Assembly (NCBI GenBank): GCA_045629925.1
Contig: JAZQSD010000023.1
Coordinates: 1 to 5,436, forward strand
Direction of reading: 5' to 3'
DNA: 5,436 nt
Source: Brotonthovivens sp045629925
GTDB lineage: Bacteria; Bacillota; Clostridia; Lachnospirales; Lachnospiraceae
In this document: positions 1 to 4,620 of the stretch, one piece after another
How positions within the stretch are numbered: the first letter of the stretch is position 1
Layout: each line of letters starts with the position of its first letter
Notes under the pieces: generated by a model
What the model saw: only the letters and a program-made list of their open reading frames with translations
Database searches by the model: none
What the model was told of the DNA's origin: nothing
Program-made: the position numbers and the translations under genes

Positions 1-302
1 AGATTATGAAAAGCCTGTTCCATCAGCTGACGCATATACCCCTGCATCCGGTAATTCTCATCTGTAGCAACCGCTACAATATAATTTACCTCAGCTTCCT
101 GTCCATACATGGATATGGTAAAAGGATTCAGATGAATCATGGAAATCACATCATCGTAATCTTCCATAACAAGAATCTGGTTATCCTTACATTTTTCATT
201 ATAGTAATAATCAACAAACGCTTCTGAATCTTCTGGAAACGCTGTTTCATAAAGAGTGCGGCTCTTGTCTTTCTCATCTTGAGCCAAATATCGTATTTCC
301 AT
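1..302 (-). CDS. GNAT-family N-acetyltransferase, N-terminal part (runs off left edge)
   Basis: The first 100 residues of an acyl-CoA-dependent acetyltransferase are visible. The 3' end lies beyond position 1, so there is no stop codon. The start is the ATG at 302-300, with GAGGAA at 310-315 seven bases upstream. Residues 73-94 match GNAT motif A: a hydrophobic strand (NYIVAVAT) leads into DENYRMQGYMRQLM, which resembles the acetyl-CoA pyrophosphate-binding loop R/Q-x-x-G-x-G/A (R85, G88), with Met rather than Gly/Ala at the last position. The early segment ETAFPEDSEAF is acidic and shows no signal peptide. The gene follows ispF by 66 bases with no terminator between them, so it is probably the second gene of an ispF transcript. 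The substrate cannot be inferred. An Eis-like protein with a further C-terminal domain is possible but not visible. Confidence 0.8.
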   Translation of the reverse strand, partial: MEIRYLAQDEKDKSRTLYETAFPEDSEAFVDYYYNEKCKDNQILVMEDYDDVISMIHLNPFTISMYGQEAEVNYIVAVATDENYRMQGYMRQLMEQAFHN

Positions 303-309
303 CTAAAAA

Positions 310-335
310 TTCCTCGCTGGCAGAACCCCTCTGCC
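310..335 (-). promoter_or_regulatory. RBS with adjoining hairpin before the acetyltransferase gene
   Basis: The ribosome binding site GAGGAA is at 310-315. Just upstream on the minus strand is a perfect 6-bp stem (319-324 with 330-335, loop ACCCC on the plus strand). There is no U-run after it, so it is not a terminator. It could modulate translation or mark an RNA processing point, but this is inference. Confidence 0.4.
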
Positions 336-368
336 TACTTCAACATCAATATGTTTATCTTAAATTTA

Positions 369-851
369 TCAGTCAAGTTTGATCAATCCACAGATTGCCT
401 GTGTAGAAATCCCTTCCAATGAACCAGTGAACCCCAGCCCTTCTTCCGTGGTAGCCTTCACATTAATCTGGTCTTCTTCCAAATGAAGCACACTTGCAAT
501 GTTCTCCTCCATCTGAGCGATATATGGACGGAGTTTTGGCTTCTGGGCAATGATCGTAGCATCAACATTTCCAACCTGATATCCCTTCTCCTTGAGCAGA
601 ACATATACATGTTCAAGAAGCTTCATGCTAGAAATCCCTTTATACTGAGGATCTGTATCTGGAAAATGCTTGCCAATGTCACCAAGCGCAGCCGCACCTA
701 ACAATGCATCCATAATCGCATGCAGCAAAACATCCGCATCTGAATGTCCCAACAATCCTGTGGTGTGAGGAATCTTCACTCCCCCCAGGATCAGATCTCT
801 TCCTTCAACTAACTTATGCACATCATAACCTGTGCCAACTCTAAACTTCAT
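369..851 (-). CDS. ispF: 2-C-methyl-D-erythritol 2,4-cyclodiphosphate synthase
   Basis: This 160-residue cytoplasmic enzyme converts 4-diphosphocytidyl-methylerythritol 2-phosphate to methylerythritol cyclodiphosphate with release of CMP, in the MEP isoprenoid pathway. The sequence begins MKFRVGTGYDVHKL. The zinc ligands of the family are present as D10, H12 and H44, in GYDVH and LGHSDADVLLHAI. DALLGAAALGDIGKHFPDTD (residues 48-67) and the C-terminal KATTEEGLGFTG are family hallmarks. The length matches the usual 155-160 residues. The frame stays open upstream to 971, but the ATG at 851 is the start. It has GAGGA at 859-863 with a 7-base spacer, begins at the conserved N-terminus, and the predicted promoter lies inside the upstream extension. 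No other MEP-pathway genes are in the window. The acetyltransferase gene follows in the same direction. Confidence 0.97.
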   Translation of the reverse strand: MKFRVGTGYDVHKLVEGRDLILGGVKIPHTTGLLGHSDADVLLHAIMDALLGAAALGDIGKHFPDTDPQYKGISSMKLLEHVYVLLKEKGYQVGNVDATIIAQKPKLRPYIAQMEENIASVLHLEEDQINVKATTEEGLGFTGSLEGISTQAICGLIKLD

Positions 852-905
852 ACTGTTATCCTCATTTTTAATACATAATATTAAGAAATTTCCATAGGCC
901 ATTTT

Positions 906-933
906 ATTATAGCATATTTTTTCATATTCGCAG
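906..933 (-). promoter_or_regulatory. Extended -10 promoter for ispF
   Basis: On the minus strand the -10 box is a perfect TATAAT (906-911) preceded by TGC (912-914), an extended -10 element. A weak -35, CTGCGA (928-933), lies 16 bases upstream. Transcription would start near 899, giving a leader of about 48 bases before the ispF ATG. It sits just downstream of the terminator of the preceding gene pair. Confidence 0.7.
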
Positions 934-955
934 ATAGAAATTGAATTTTTTATAC

Positions 956-1013
956 AAAAAAACTCCGGCATAAGCTATGCATTCATTGGTCTGCACAACT
1001 CATCTCCGGAGTT
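956..1013 (-). terminator. Rho-independent terminator of the membrane-protein gene pair
   Basis: AACTCCGG at 961-968 pairs perfectly with CCGGAGTT at 1006-1013. On the minus strand the stem is followed by a seven-base T-run (956-962, partly within the stem). The apical loop is long, 37 bases, and contains a smaller hairpin, GCATA/TATGC, at 968-980. The site begins 22 bases after the stop codon of the upstream gene at 1036. Confidence 0.8.
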
Positions 1014-1035
1014 TCATGATTATACTAACTATCTC

Positions 1036-1464
1036 TTATTCTTCTGTATCCTGACCGCTTTCGTAATCTGCAAGCTTAGATGCAGCTGCAGCTCTCTCTG
1101 CCATAGTCTTTGGTCTTCTAGCTGCTGGTCTTGGCTGAACAGGTTTTGGATTTGCAGCTGCTTCCGCCGCTCTCTTAGCCTCACGCTCTTCATGATATTT
1201 TCTCATTGTGTAAAGGCGCATATCCCTGCCAAATCTTGCCCAAAAACCAAATCCTATTGTTGCTACAAAAATACCTATAATCAAAATTGGAATCTGTAAT
1301 CCAACCTCTGCAAGATTCTTATTATATCCGACAACGATCATTGCAACACCGATGAAAAATGGAATCAGAGAGATTTTCATTCTTCTCTTCATCTTGTTTG
1401 TAAAATCATCATTTACAACATATTTCTTTTCTGTACCCTTAATTCTTAACTCGTTAAATGCCAT
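1036..1464 (-). CDS. Small two-helix membrane protein, unknown function (paralogue of upstream gene)
   Basis: This is a 142-residue protein I do not recognise. It has two predicted transmembrane helices, at about residues 31-47 and 55-75, joined by a short polar turn. Basic residues before helix 1 (KMKRRMK, 24-30) and after helix 2 (ARFGRDMR, 76-83) place both termini in the cytoplasm by the positive-inside rule. There is no signal peptide cleavage motif. The C-terminal tail (about 88-142) is rich in Ala, Arg, Pro and Glu and is probably disordered or helical. Residues 17-85 align without gaps, at an offset of one, to the neighbouring 150-residue protein: shared ND-x-F/Y-T, basic-Met, PF-x-x-G and A-R/K-F-x-R/K-D. 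The two genes are therefore a tandem duplication. The start ATG has AGGAGAGGG at 1475-1483. The gene lies 32 bases after its paralogue and is followed by a terminator. Confidence 0.85.
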   Translation of the reverse strand: MAFNELRIKGTEKKYVVNDDFTNKMKRRMKISLIPFFIGVAMIVVGYNKNLAEVGLQIPILIIGIFVATIGFGFWARFGRDMRLYTMRKYHEEREAKRAAEAAANPKPVQPRPAARRPKTMAERAAAASKLADYESGQDTEE

Positions 1465-1496
1465 CTTGTAAAAACCCTCTCCTATTTTTTAGTAAC

Positions 1497-1949
1497 TTAT
1501 TCCGCTTTATCCGCATTCTGAAGTTCAGCATTCACAAACTTATTGGCCATCTGTTTAGATACCTCTCGTGCTGTTTGTTTGTTCTCTTCTTTTACTTCAG
1601 CGGCAGCCTGTGCCCAAGTAATTTTCTCTCTTGGTTCTTCTTCTTTGACAACTGCTTTTCCAGCCTTCTTGTCCTCTTTCTCCCAGTATACCTTTGCGTA
1701 ATCATTAAGATCTTTTGCAAATTTTGCAAAAACCAAAATCCCCACAACAAATAAAATAAGACCTACCGCCAGACATAAAACACGAAGCATCTTATCTTCA
1801 ATTCCCTGTCCCATAGAAAAAACTAACAGGATCGCACCTACTACAAATGGTACAATGGCATAACTCATTTTCTTTTTCACGCTTGCCGTATACGCGTCAT
1901 TGATCATTGGACGCTGGTTCTTTGGCTGTCTTACAACAAATTTTGGCAT
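1497..1949 (-). CDS. Small two-helix membrane protein, unknown function (first of paralogous pair)
   Basis: This 150-residue protein is of a family I do not recognise. Predicted transmembrane helices are at about residues 30-47 and 56-74, with positive flanks (VKKKM before helix 1, AKFAKD after helix 2) indicating both ends in the cytoplasm. The C-terminal half (about 88-150) is highly charged, rich in Lys, Glu and Ala, and likely a soluble amphipathic helix or coiled coil. It differs completely from the Ala/Pro/Arg-rich tail of its paralogue, so the membrane hairpin is conserved and the cytoplasmic tail is not. The ATG at 1949 has GGGAG at 1956-1960 with a 6-base spacer. It is the promoter-proximal gene of a two-gene unit. 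A scaffold or membrane-anchoring role is conceivable, but nothing in the sequence shows it. Confidence 0.85.
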   Translation of the reverse strand: MPKFVVRQPKNQRPMINDAYTASVKKKMSYAIVPFVVGAILLVFSMGQGIEDKMLRVLCLAVGLILFVVGILVFAKFAKDLNDYAKVYWEKEDKKAGKAVVKEEEPREKITWAQAAAEVKEENKQTAREVSKQMANKFVNAELQNADKAE

Positions 1950-2010
1950 ATCTGTCTCCCTTTCTTCTGCTAAAACTGATTACCGACCCCCATCAGCAAT
2001 CACTCATTTC

Positions 2011-2039
2011 ATTCTACACTAAATAAACCATTTCGTCTA
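2011..2039 (-). promoter_or_regulatory. Promoter for the paralogous membrane-protein pair
   Basis: On the minus strand TAGACG (2034-2039) and TAGAAT (2011-2016) are separated by 17 bases, matching the sigma-A consensus at four and five of six positions. The predicted start near 2004 gives a leader of about 55 bases. The aminotransferase gene upstream has no convincing terminator before this point, so some readthrough is possible. Confidence 0.55.
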
Positions 2040-2067
2040 TTTTGATTTGTTTTTAGCAAATGAATTT

Positions 2068-3234
2068 TTACTTTTCTCCCAAAAATCCACGCAGATTCTC
2101 TATCATCTGCTTTAAATTCTCTTCACTTGAAGCAAAAGAATATCTGACACAGATCTTATCATCTTCTCCGTATGCTGCACCTGGAACACCGGCAATCTTA
2201 GCCTGCTCCAAAAGATAATCACAGGCCTGCTGACTGTCCATATCAAGATCGAACTTAACCCAGGCGTAAAATGCTCCTTCAGGCATCTTCATCTCCACAC
2301 CTTTAATCTTATTCAGTTCTTCATACAACAGCTTTGCTCTGCTCTCATATGCTTGGCGCATCTGTTCCATCTCAGCCTTGCATTCCAACGCCACCAAAGC
2401 AGCTTTCTGCAAAAATCCGCTAGTACAGCTCATAGTGTGCTGGAATAACTTGGCTGCCACTTTATATATCTCATCACAGCAAGCCAGATACCCCAACCTC
2501 CATCCTGTCATGGCATAACTCTTCGAAAAACCATTTACCACAATCACTCTGTCAGCAATATCATGATATGATGCCATACTCACAACTTGGCGTCCATCAT
2601 ACACAATGTGCTCATAGATCTCATCGGAGATCATGATCACATCCGGATGTCTTAACATGTATTGATGAAGAACTTCTCTGTCTTCTTCTGATAAAATCTT
2701 TCCTGTAGGATTGTTTGGATAGTTGATGATCATCATCTTTGTCTTATCCGTTGTTGCCGCTTCCAGGGCATCCTCAGTAATGCGATAATCCTCATCCCAC
2801 TTCAAATGCACAGCCACCGGAATCCCCCCACTAGCTTGAATGATAGAAGGATAAGACACCCATCCCGGAGCAAGCCAAATAGCCTCATCTCCTGGATTCA
2901 TCACTGCCTGCACTGCCAGAAACACCGCGAACTTGCCCCCAGGGGTAATAATCACCTGCTCAGGCTTGTATGGCGCACCATTTTCTTCATGAAGTTTTTT
3001 TGCCAAGGCATCTCTCAACTCCGCAATTCCAGGCCCATCTATGTAATGGGTATAGCCAGCCATCATCTGACGAAAAGCCTCCTCGCAAATTGGCTTAGGC
3101 GTATCAAAATCCGGTTCCCCACCAGTAAGGTTGATAATACTCTTGTCTGTCTTCTGCAGTTTTTTTGTCTTTTCCATCAAAGTAACAGACTTAGATGGCT
3201 CCAAACTTGTAATCCGTGTATTTAATTCAAACAT
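2068..3234 (-). CDS. Class I PLP-dependent aminotransferase (aspartate/aromatic type)
   Basis: This is a 388-residue cytoplasmic aminotransferase of fold type I, full length for the family. Visible motifs in order are GGEPDFDTP (38-46), TPGGK (97-101), NYPNNPTG (171-178, cofactor-contacting N175), SDEIYEHIVYD (203-213, D204 contacting the pyridine nitrogen), and FSKSYAMTGWRLGY (236-249) with Schiff-base Lys K238. The substrate carboxylate-binding Arg is R364 in CVRYSFA. The GGK at 99-101 resembles the subgroup Ib aspartate aminotransferases, which include enzymes acting on aspartate, aromatic amino acids or prephenate. The exact substrate cannot be read from the sequence. The start ATG at 3234 has GAGGAAA at 3242-3248. 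The gene is divergent from a prephenate dehydratase-like gene, so phenylalanine or tyrosine transamination is a reasonable hypothesis. Generic names such as aspC or patA would be guesses. Confidence 0.92.
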   Translation of the reverse strand: MFELNTRITSLEPSKSVTLMEKTKKLQKTDKSIINLTGGEPDFDTPKPICEEAFRQMMAGYTHYIDGPGIAELRDALAKKLHEENGAPYKPEQVIITPGGKFAVFLAVQAVMNPGDEAIWLAPGWVSYPSIIQASGGIPVAVHLKWDEDYRITEDALEAATTDKTKMMIINYPNNPTGKILSEEDREVLHQYMLRHPDVIMISDEIYEHIVYDGRQVVSMASYHDIADRVIVVNGFSKSYAMTGWRLGYLACCDEIYKVAAKLFQHTMSCTSGFLQKAALVALECKAEMEQMRQAYESRAKLLYEELNKIKGVEMKMPEGAFYAWVKFDLDMDSQQACDYLLEQAKIAGVPGAAYGEDDKICVRYSFASSEENLKQMIENLRGFLGEK

Positions 3235-3254
3235 AACTAACTTTCCTCACACAG

Positions 3255-3305
3255 CTGTTAAGCATTCTAAACTGAAGCACATTCATCCCTCAGCACTTTT
3301 AACAG
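3255..3305 (-). promoter_or_regulatory. Inverted repeat in the aminotransferase leader
   Basis: CTGTTAA at 3255-3261 and TTAACAG at 3299-3305 form a perfect 7-bp stem. Inside it, CTGA (3272-3275) and TCAG (3290-3293) can also pair. The predicted transcript start is near 3305, so the fold would occupy the very 5' end of the mRNA and stop 6 bases before the ribosome binding site. A protein-binding operator is an equally possible reading. Confidence 0.35.
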
Positions 3306-3311
3306 ACCTTT

Positions 3312-3339
3312 ATCATACCACATTTTAAAGCTTGAAAAA
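3312..3339 (-). promoter_or_regulatory. Promoter for the aminotransferase gene (extended -10)
   Basis: On the minus strand TATGAT (3312-3317) is preceded by TGG (3318-3320), giving an extended -10. The best -35 match at a 16-base spacing is the weak TTTTTC (3334-3339). It overlaps the -35 box of the divergent promoter, so the two polymerases would compete for the same DNA. Confidence 0.5.
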
Positions 3340-3360
3340 AGACTTCTTATATTCTAATAT
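3332..3360 (+). promoter_or_regulatory. Promoter for the prephenate dehydratase-like gene
   Basis: TTGAAA (3332-3337) and TAATAT (3355-3360) are spaced by 17 bases, matching consensus at five and four of six positions. Transcription would start near 3367, giving a 48-base leader to the ATG at 3415. The ATG at 3367 falls at the predicted start site, so it is unlikely to be used. Confidence 0.6.
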
Positions 3361-3414
3361 ATACCCATGTATTTTACTGAACTCTGCCCTCTGGCAGATA
3401 GAATGGAGACCAAA

Positions 3415-3975
3415 ATGAAAATTGGCTATATGGGAATTCCAGGAAGTTTCTCTGAAGTTGCTGCTTTGGAACTTGCAAAAAAGAATCAGATCGAAAATGT
3501 AGAATATGTACCTCTTGTATGTGCTGCAAATATTTTGGAAGCACTGCAGAACGGTTCCGTAGATTACGGTGTTTTAGGTATAGAGAATTCAACCGCAGGC
3601 CCAGTTTCCGAATTTGTAGAACATTTCTCCAATGTAGCTTATGAACACGTGGACACGTTTGTTCTTCCAATCCACCACTGCCTGTTCAAGAAATCTGCTG
3701 ACATCTCCATAGAGCAGCTGACTTGCGTAGCATCCCACCCTCAGGCTTTATCCCAGACCAAAGGCACAAGACATTCCACTTGGCCACAGCTTGAAGAAAA
3801 AGCCATTGAAGATACAGCAATCGGAGCAGAATGGCTCTCCAAAGGTATTCTGCCAGACACAACAGCTGTCATCTGCAGTCGCATCGCTGGAGACTCATGG
3901 AATCTTGACCTGATTGCTGAAAATATCGAAGATTCTGCAACCAACAGAACTACATTTTGGCTGTTGAAATTATAA
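3415..3975 (+). CDS. Prephenate dehydratase-like protein, catalytic domain only (pheA-like)
   Basis: This 186-residue protein matches the prephenate dehydratase domain, which converts prephenate to phenylpyruvate in phenylalanine synthesis. Visible motifs are YMGIPGSFSEVAA (5-17), GVLGIENSTAGPV (52-64), PIHHCLF (85-91), VASHPQALSQ (105-114), and DSATNRTTFWLL (173-184). The family-conserved E57, N58, Q110 and T179 are kept. The usual Thr-Arg-Phe motif reads Thr-Thr-Phe, so its arginine is absent. There is no C-terminal ACT domain and no chorismate mutase domain, so the protein ends where the catalytic domain normally ends. This would remove feedback control by phenylalanine, or the protein may have another role. 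The ATG at 3415 is chosen because GGAG (3405-3408) lies 6 bases upstream. In-frame ATGs at 3403 and 3367 lack good sites. It is divergent from an aminotransferase gene. Family is confident, enzymatic activity less so. Confidence 0.85.
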   Translation: MKIGYMGIPGSFSEVAALELAKKNQIENVEYVPLVCAANILEALQNGSVDYGVLGIENSTAGPVSEFVEHFSNVAYEHVDTFVLPIHHCLFKKSADISIEQLTCVASHPQALSQTKGTRHSTWPQLEEKAIEDTAIGAEWLSKGILPDTTAVICSRIAGDSWNLDLIAENIEDSATNRTTFWLLKL

Positions 3976-3980
3976 CCTGC

Positions 3981-4039
3981 AAAATTTGATATATTTTTAA
4001 AAATTTTTCTTGACTTTATATACCAGTTAGTAGTATATT
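3981..4039 (+). promoter_or_regulatory. tRNA operon promoter with AT-rich upstream element
   Basis: TTGACT (4010-4015) and TATATT (4034-4039) lie 18 bases apart, each matching consensus at five of six positions. Directly upstream, 3981-4008 is almost entirely A and T with phased A- and T-tracts, as in UP elements of stable-RNA promoters. The start would be near 4046. No GC-rich terminator separates the upstream protein gene from this promoter. Confidence 0.7.
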
Positions 4040-4046
4040 ATTCAAG

Positions 4047-4065
4047 CGGGTTGTAAAACGACCCG
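4047..4065 (+). other. Leader hairpin before the first tRNA
   Basis: CGGGTTGT (4047-4054) pairs with ACGACCCG (4058-4065) around a three-base AAA loop, an 8-bp stem including one G-U pair. It starts at the predicted transcript 5' end and stops 9 bases before the tRNA. Having no U-run, it is more likely a leader or processing structure than a terminator. Confidence 0.5.
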
Positions 4066-4074
4066 TAAAATTAT

Positions 4075-4148
4075 GGCGAGATAGCTCAGTTGGCTAGAGC
4101 ATACGGTTCATACCCGTAGTGTCGAGGGTTCAAATCCCCCTCTCGCTA
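4075..4148 (+). tRNA. tRNA-Met (anticodon CAT), elongator type, copy 1
   Basis: This 74-nt cloverleaf has acceptor GGCGAGA/TCTCGCT with a G1-U72 pair and discriminator A. Its D-arm is GCTC/GAGC, its anticodon stem TACGG/CCGTA with loop TTCATAC, its variable loop is GTGTC, and its T-loop is TTCAAAT. CAT with the paired-type first position and this anticodon stem resembles elongator Met rather than initiator Met, which carries an unpaired 1-72 position and GGG/CCC next to the anticodon loop. tRNA-Ile decoding AUA is less likely but cannot be fully excluded. The second pair of the T-stem is A against C, a mismatch. CCA is not encoded and must be added after transcription. Confidence 0.95.
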
Positions 4149-4154
4149 TTAAAT

Positions 4155-4227
4155 GGGATCATAGCTCAGCTGGGAGAGCACCTGCCTTACAAGCAGGGGG
4201 TCACAGGTTCGAGCCCTGTTGGTCCCA
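4155..4227 (+). tRNA. tRNA-Val (anticodon TAC)
   Basis: This 73-nt cloverleaf has acceptor GGGATCA/TGGTCCC (one T-G pair), D-arm GCTC/GAGC, anticodon stem CCTGC/GCAGG with loop CTTACAA, variable loop GGGTC, T-stem ACAGG/CCTGT with loop TTCGAGC, and discriminator A. All stems pair without a mismatch. It lies 6 bases after the first tRNA-Met, so the two are certainly cotranscribed. CCA is not encoded. Confidence 0.97.
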
Positions 4228-4297
4228 TTTCTTATGTAAGAGAATCTCTCCTACATAAGTTCAACTCCCAGAGGACTTTAAAAGTCCAACATATTGT
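4228..4297 (+). other. Structured spacer between tRNA-Val and second tRNA-Met
   Basis: Two hairpins fill this 70-base spacer. The first pairs 4231-4242 with 4246-4259: CTTATGTA/TACATAAG plus an inner AGAG/CTCT, with a two-base CC bulge and an AAT loop. The second pairs GGACTT (4273-4278) with AAGTCC (4282-4287) around TAA. Neither has a U-run, so they are probably processing structures within the precursor rather than terminators. Confidence 0.55.
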
Positions 4298-4371
4298 GGC
4301 GAGATAGCTCAGTTGGCTAGAGCATACGGTTCATACCCGTAGTGTCGAGGGTTCAAATCCCCCTCTCGCTA
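4298..4371 (+). tRNA. tRNA-Met (anticodon CAT), elongator type, copy 2
   Basis: The 74 bases are identical to the tRNA-Met at 4075-4148, including the A-C mismatch in the T-stem, while the flanking sequences differ. Recent duplication or gene conversion is likely. It is the last functional tRNA of the operon. Its final 16 bases are also the left end of the downstream repeat unit. CCA is not encoded. Confidence 0.95.
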
Positions 4372-4374
4372 CTT

Positions 4375-4407
4375 AAAAAGAGAATCCAATCTGGATTCTC
4401 TTTTTTT
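4375..4407 (+). terminator. tRNA operon terminator, copy 1 (works in both directions)
   Basis: GAGAATCCA (4380-4388) pairs with TGGATTCTC (4392-4400) around ATC, flanked by five A bases on the left and seven T bases on the right. The stem extends through the A/T flanks. Read on the minus strand it is also a hairpin followed by a T-run, so it could stop hydF transcripts that pass the second copy. Confidence 0.9.
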
Positions 4408-4459
4408 ATTTCCTATCACAAGGGGATTTGAAGCCGATGACACTACGGTAGTGGCGAGG

Positions 4460-4494
4460 GGCGCACGAGGTCCGGGGGACCTCGGTTTTGCGCC
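4460..4494. other. GC-rich palindrome, copy 1
   Basis: The outer stem is GGCGCA (4460-4465) with TGCGCC (4489-4494). The inner stem is CGAGGTCC (4466-4473) with GGACCTCG (4477-4484), with a GGG loop and a four-base GTTT bulge on the 3' side. Its GC content stands out from the AT-rich surroundings. Compared with copy 2, the pair 4467-4483 is G-C where copy 2 has C-G. Confidence 0.8.
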
Positions 4495-4516
4495 GACCGT
4501 AGCGGAGCGGAGACCT
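4495..4516 (+). other. Unique GC-rich tail between the two repeat units
   Basis: This 22-base segment occurs only after copy 1. It contains a tandem GCGGA GCGGA (4502-4511). ACCGTAG (4496-4502) is complementary to CTACGGT (4443-4449), so in an RNA it could close a larger stem around the palindrome and compete with the small CACTA/TAGTG hairpin. Copy 2 lacks this tail because the hydF stop codon lies there. Confidence 0.4.
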
Positions 4517-4535
4517 AATCCCCCTCTCGCTACTT

Positions 4536-4569
4536 AAAAAAGAGAATCCAATCTGGATTCTCTTTTTTT
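4536..4569. terminator. Bidirectional terminator, copy 2 (likely hydF terminator)
   Basis: GAGAATCCA (4542-4550) pairs with TGGATTCTC (4554-4562) around ATC, with six A bases on the left and seven T bases on the right. On the minus strand the hairpin is followed by six T bases, so it can terminate hydF, which ends about 90 bases away. On the plus strand it backs up the tRNA terminator. Confidence 0.8.
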
Positions 4570-4620
4570 ATTCTTATCACAAAGGGATTTGAAACCGATG
4601 ACACTACGGTAGTGTCGAGG

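Larger units (their letters stand above)
4356..4494 (+). repeat. tRNA-derived composite repeat, copy 1
   Basis: This 139-bp unit recurs at 4517-4655 with about seven substitutions and two single-base indels. In order it contains the 3' end of tRNA-Met (4356-4371), a terminator hairpin, and an inverted tRNA-Met segment. In that segment, 4423-4432 and 4439-4448 equal the reverse complement of tRNA bases, with a six-base centre that differs. Next comes a direct piece related to tRNA variable-loop and T-stem sequence (GTAGTGGCGAGGG, one mismatch to the tRNA), and then a GC-rich palindrome at 4460-4494. Here the left end is part of the functional tRNA gene. No reading frame or transposase is associated with it. 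I do not recognise a named repeat family. Confidence 0.8.
4447..4532 (+). pseudogene. Possible tRNA-Met 3'-half relic interrupted in the T-loop
   Basis: GTAGTGGCGAGGG (4448-4460) corresponds to the anticodon-stem end, variable loop and T-stem of tRNA-Met with one mismatch. AATCCCCCTCTCGCTA (4517-4532) is exactly the T-loop end and acceptor of the same tRNA and is again followed by the terminator. The normal T-loop start is replaced by about 56 bases of GC-rich palindrome and tail (4461-4516). No 5' half is present. Interpretation as an interrupted third tRNA is inference. Confidence 0.35.

Noticed and set aside
6..227. Plus-strand open frame of 73 codons
   Set aside because: It lies antisense to the well-supported acetyltransferase gene and its product has no recognisable features.
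852..971. N-terminal extension of ispF by 40 residues
   Set aside because: It contains the ispF promoter and part of the upstream terminator, has no ribosome binding site, and precedes the conserved IspF N-terminus.
2046..2065. Terminator for the aminotransferase gene
   Set aside because: ATTTG/CAAAT is only a five-base AT-rich stem with no U-run on the minus strand, so it is not convincing.
3367..3414. Longer N-terminus for the prephenate dehydratase-like protein
   Set aside because: The ATG at 3367 lies at the predicted transcription start and neither it nor the ATG at 3403 has a good ribosome binding site. The family N-terminus begins at 3415.
3976..4009. Terminator for the prephenate dehydratase-like gene
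   Set aside because: The tract is only A and T with self-complementary runs but has no GC-rich stem. It is better explained as the upstream element of the tRNA promoter.
4119..4307. Plus-strand open frame across the tRNA genes
   Set aside because: It is built from tRNA-Met and tRNA-Val sequence and cannot be a protein gene.
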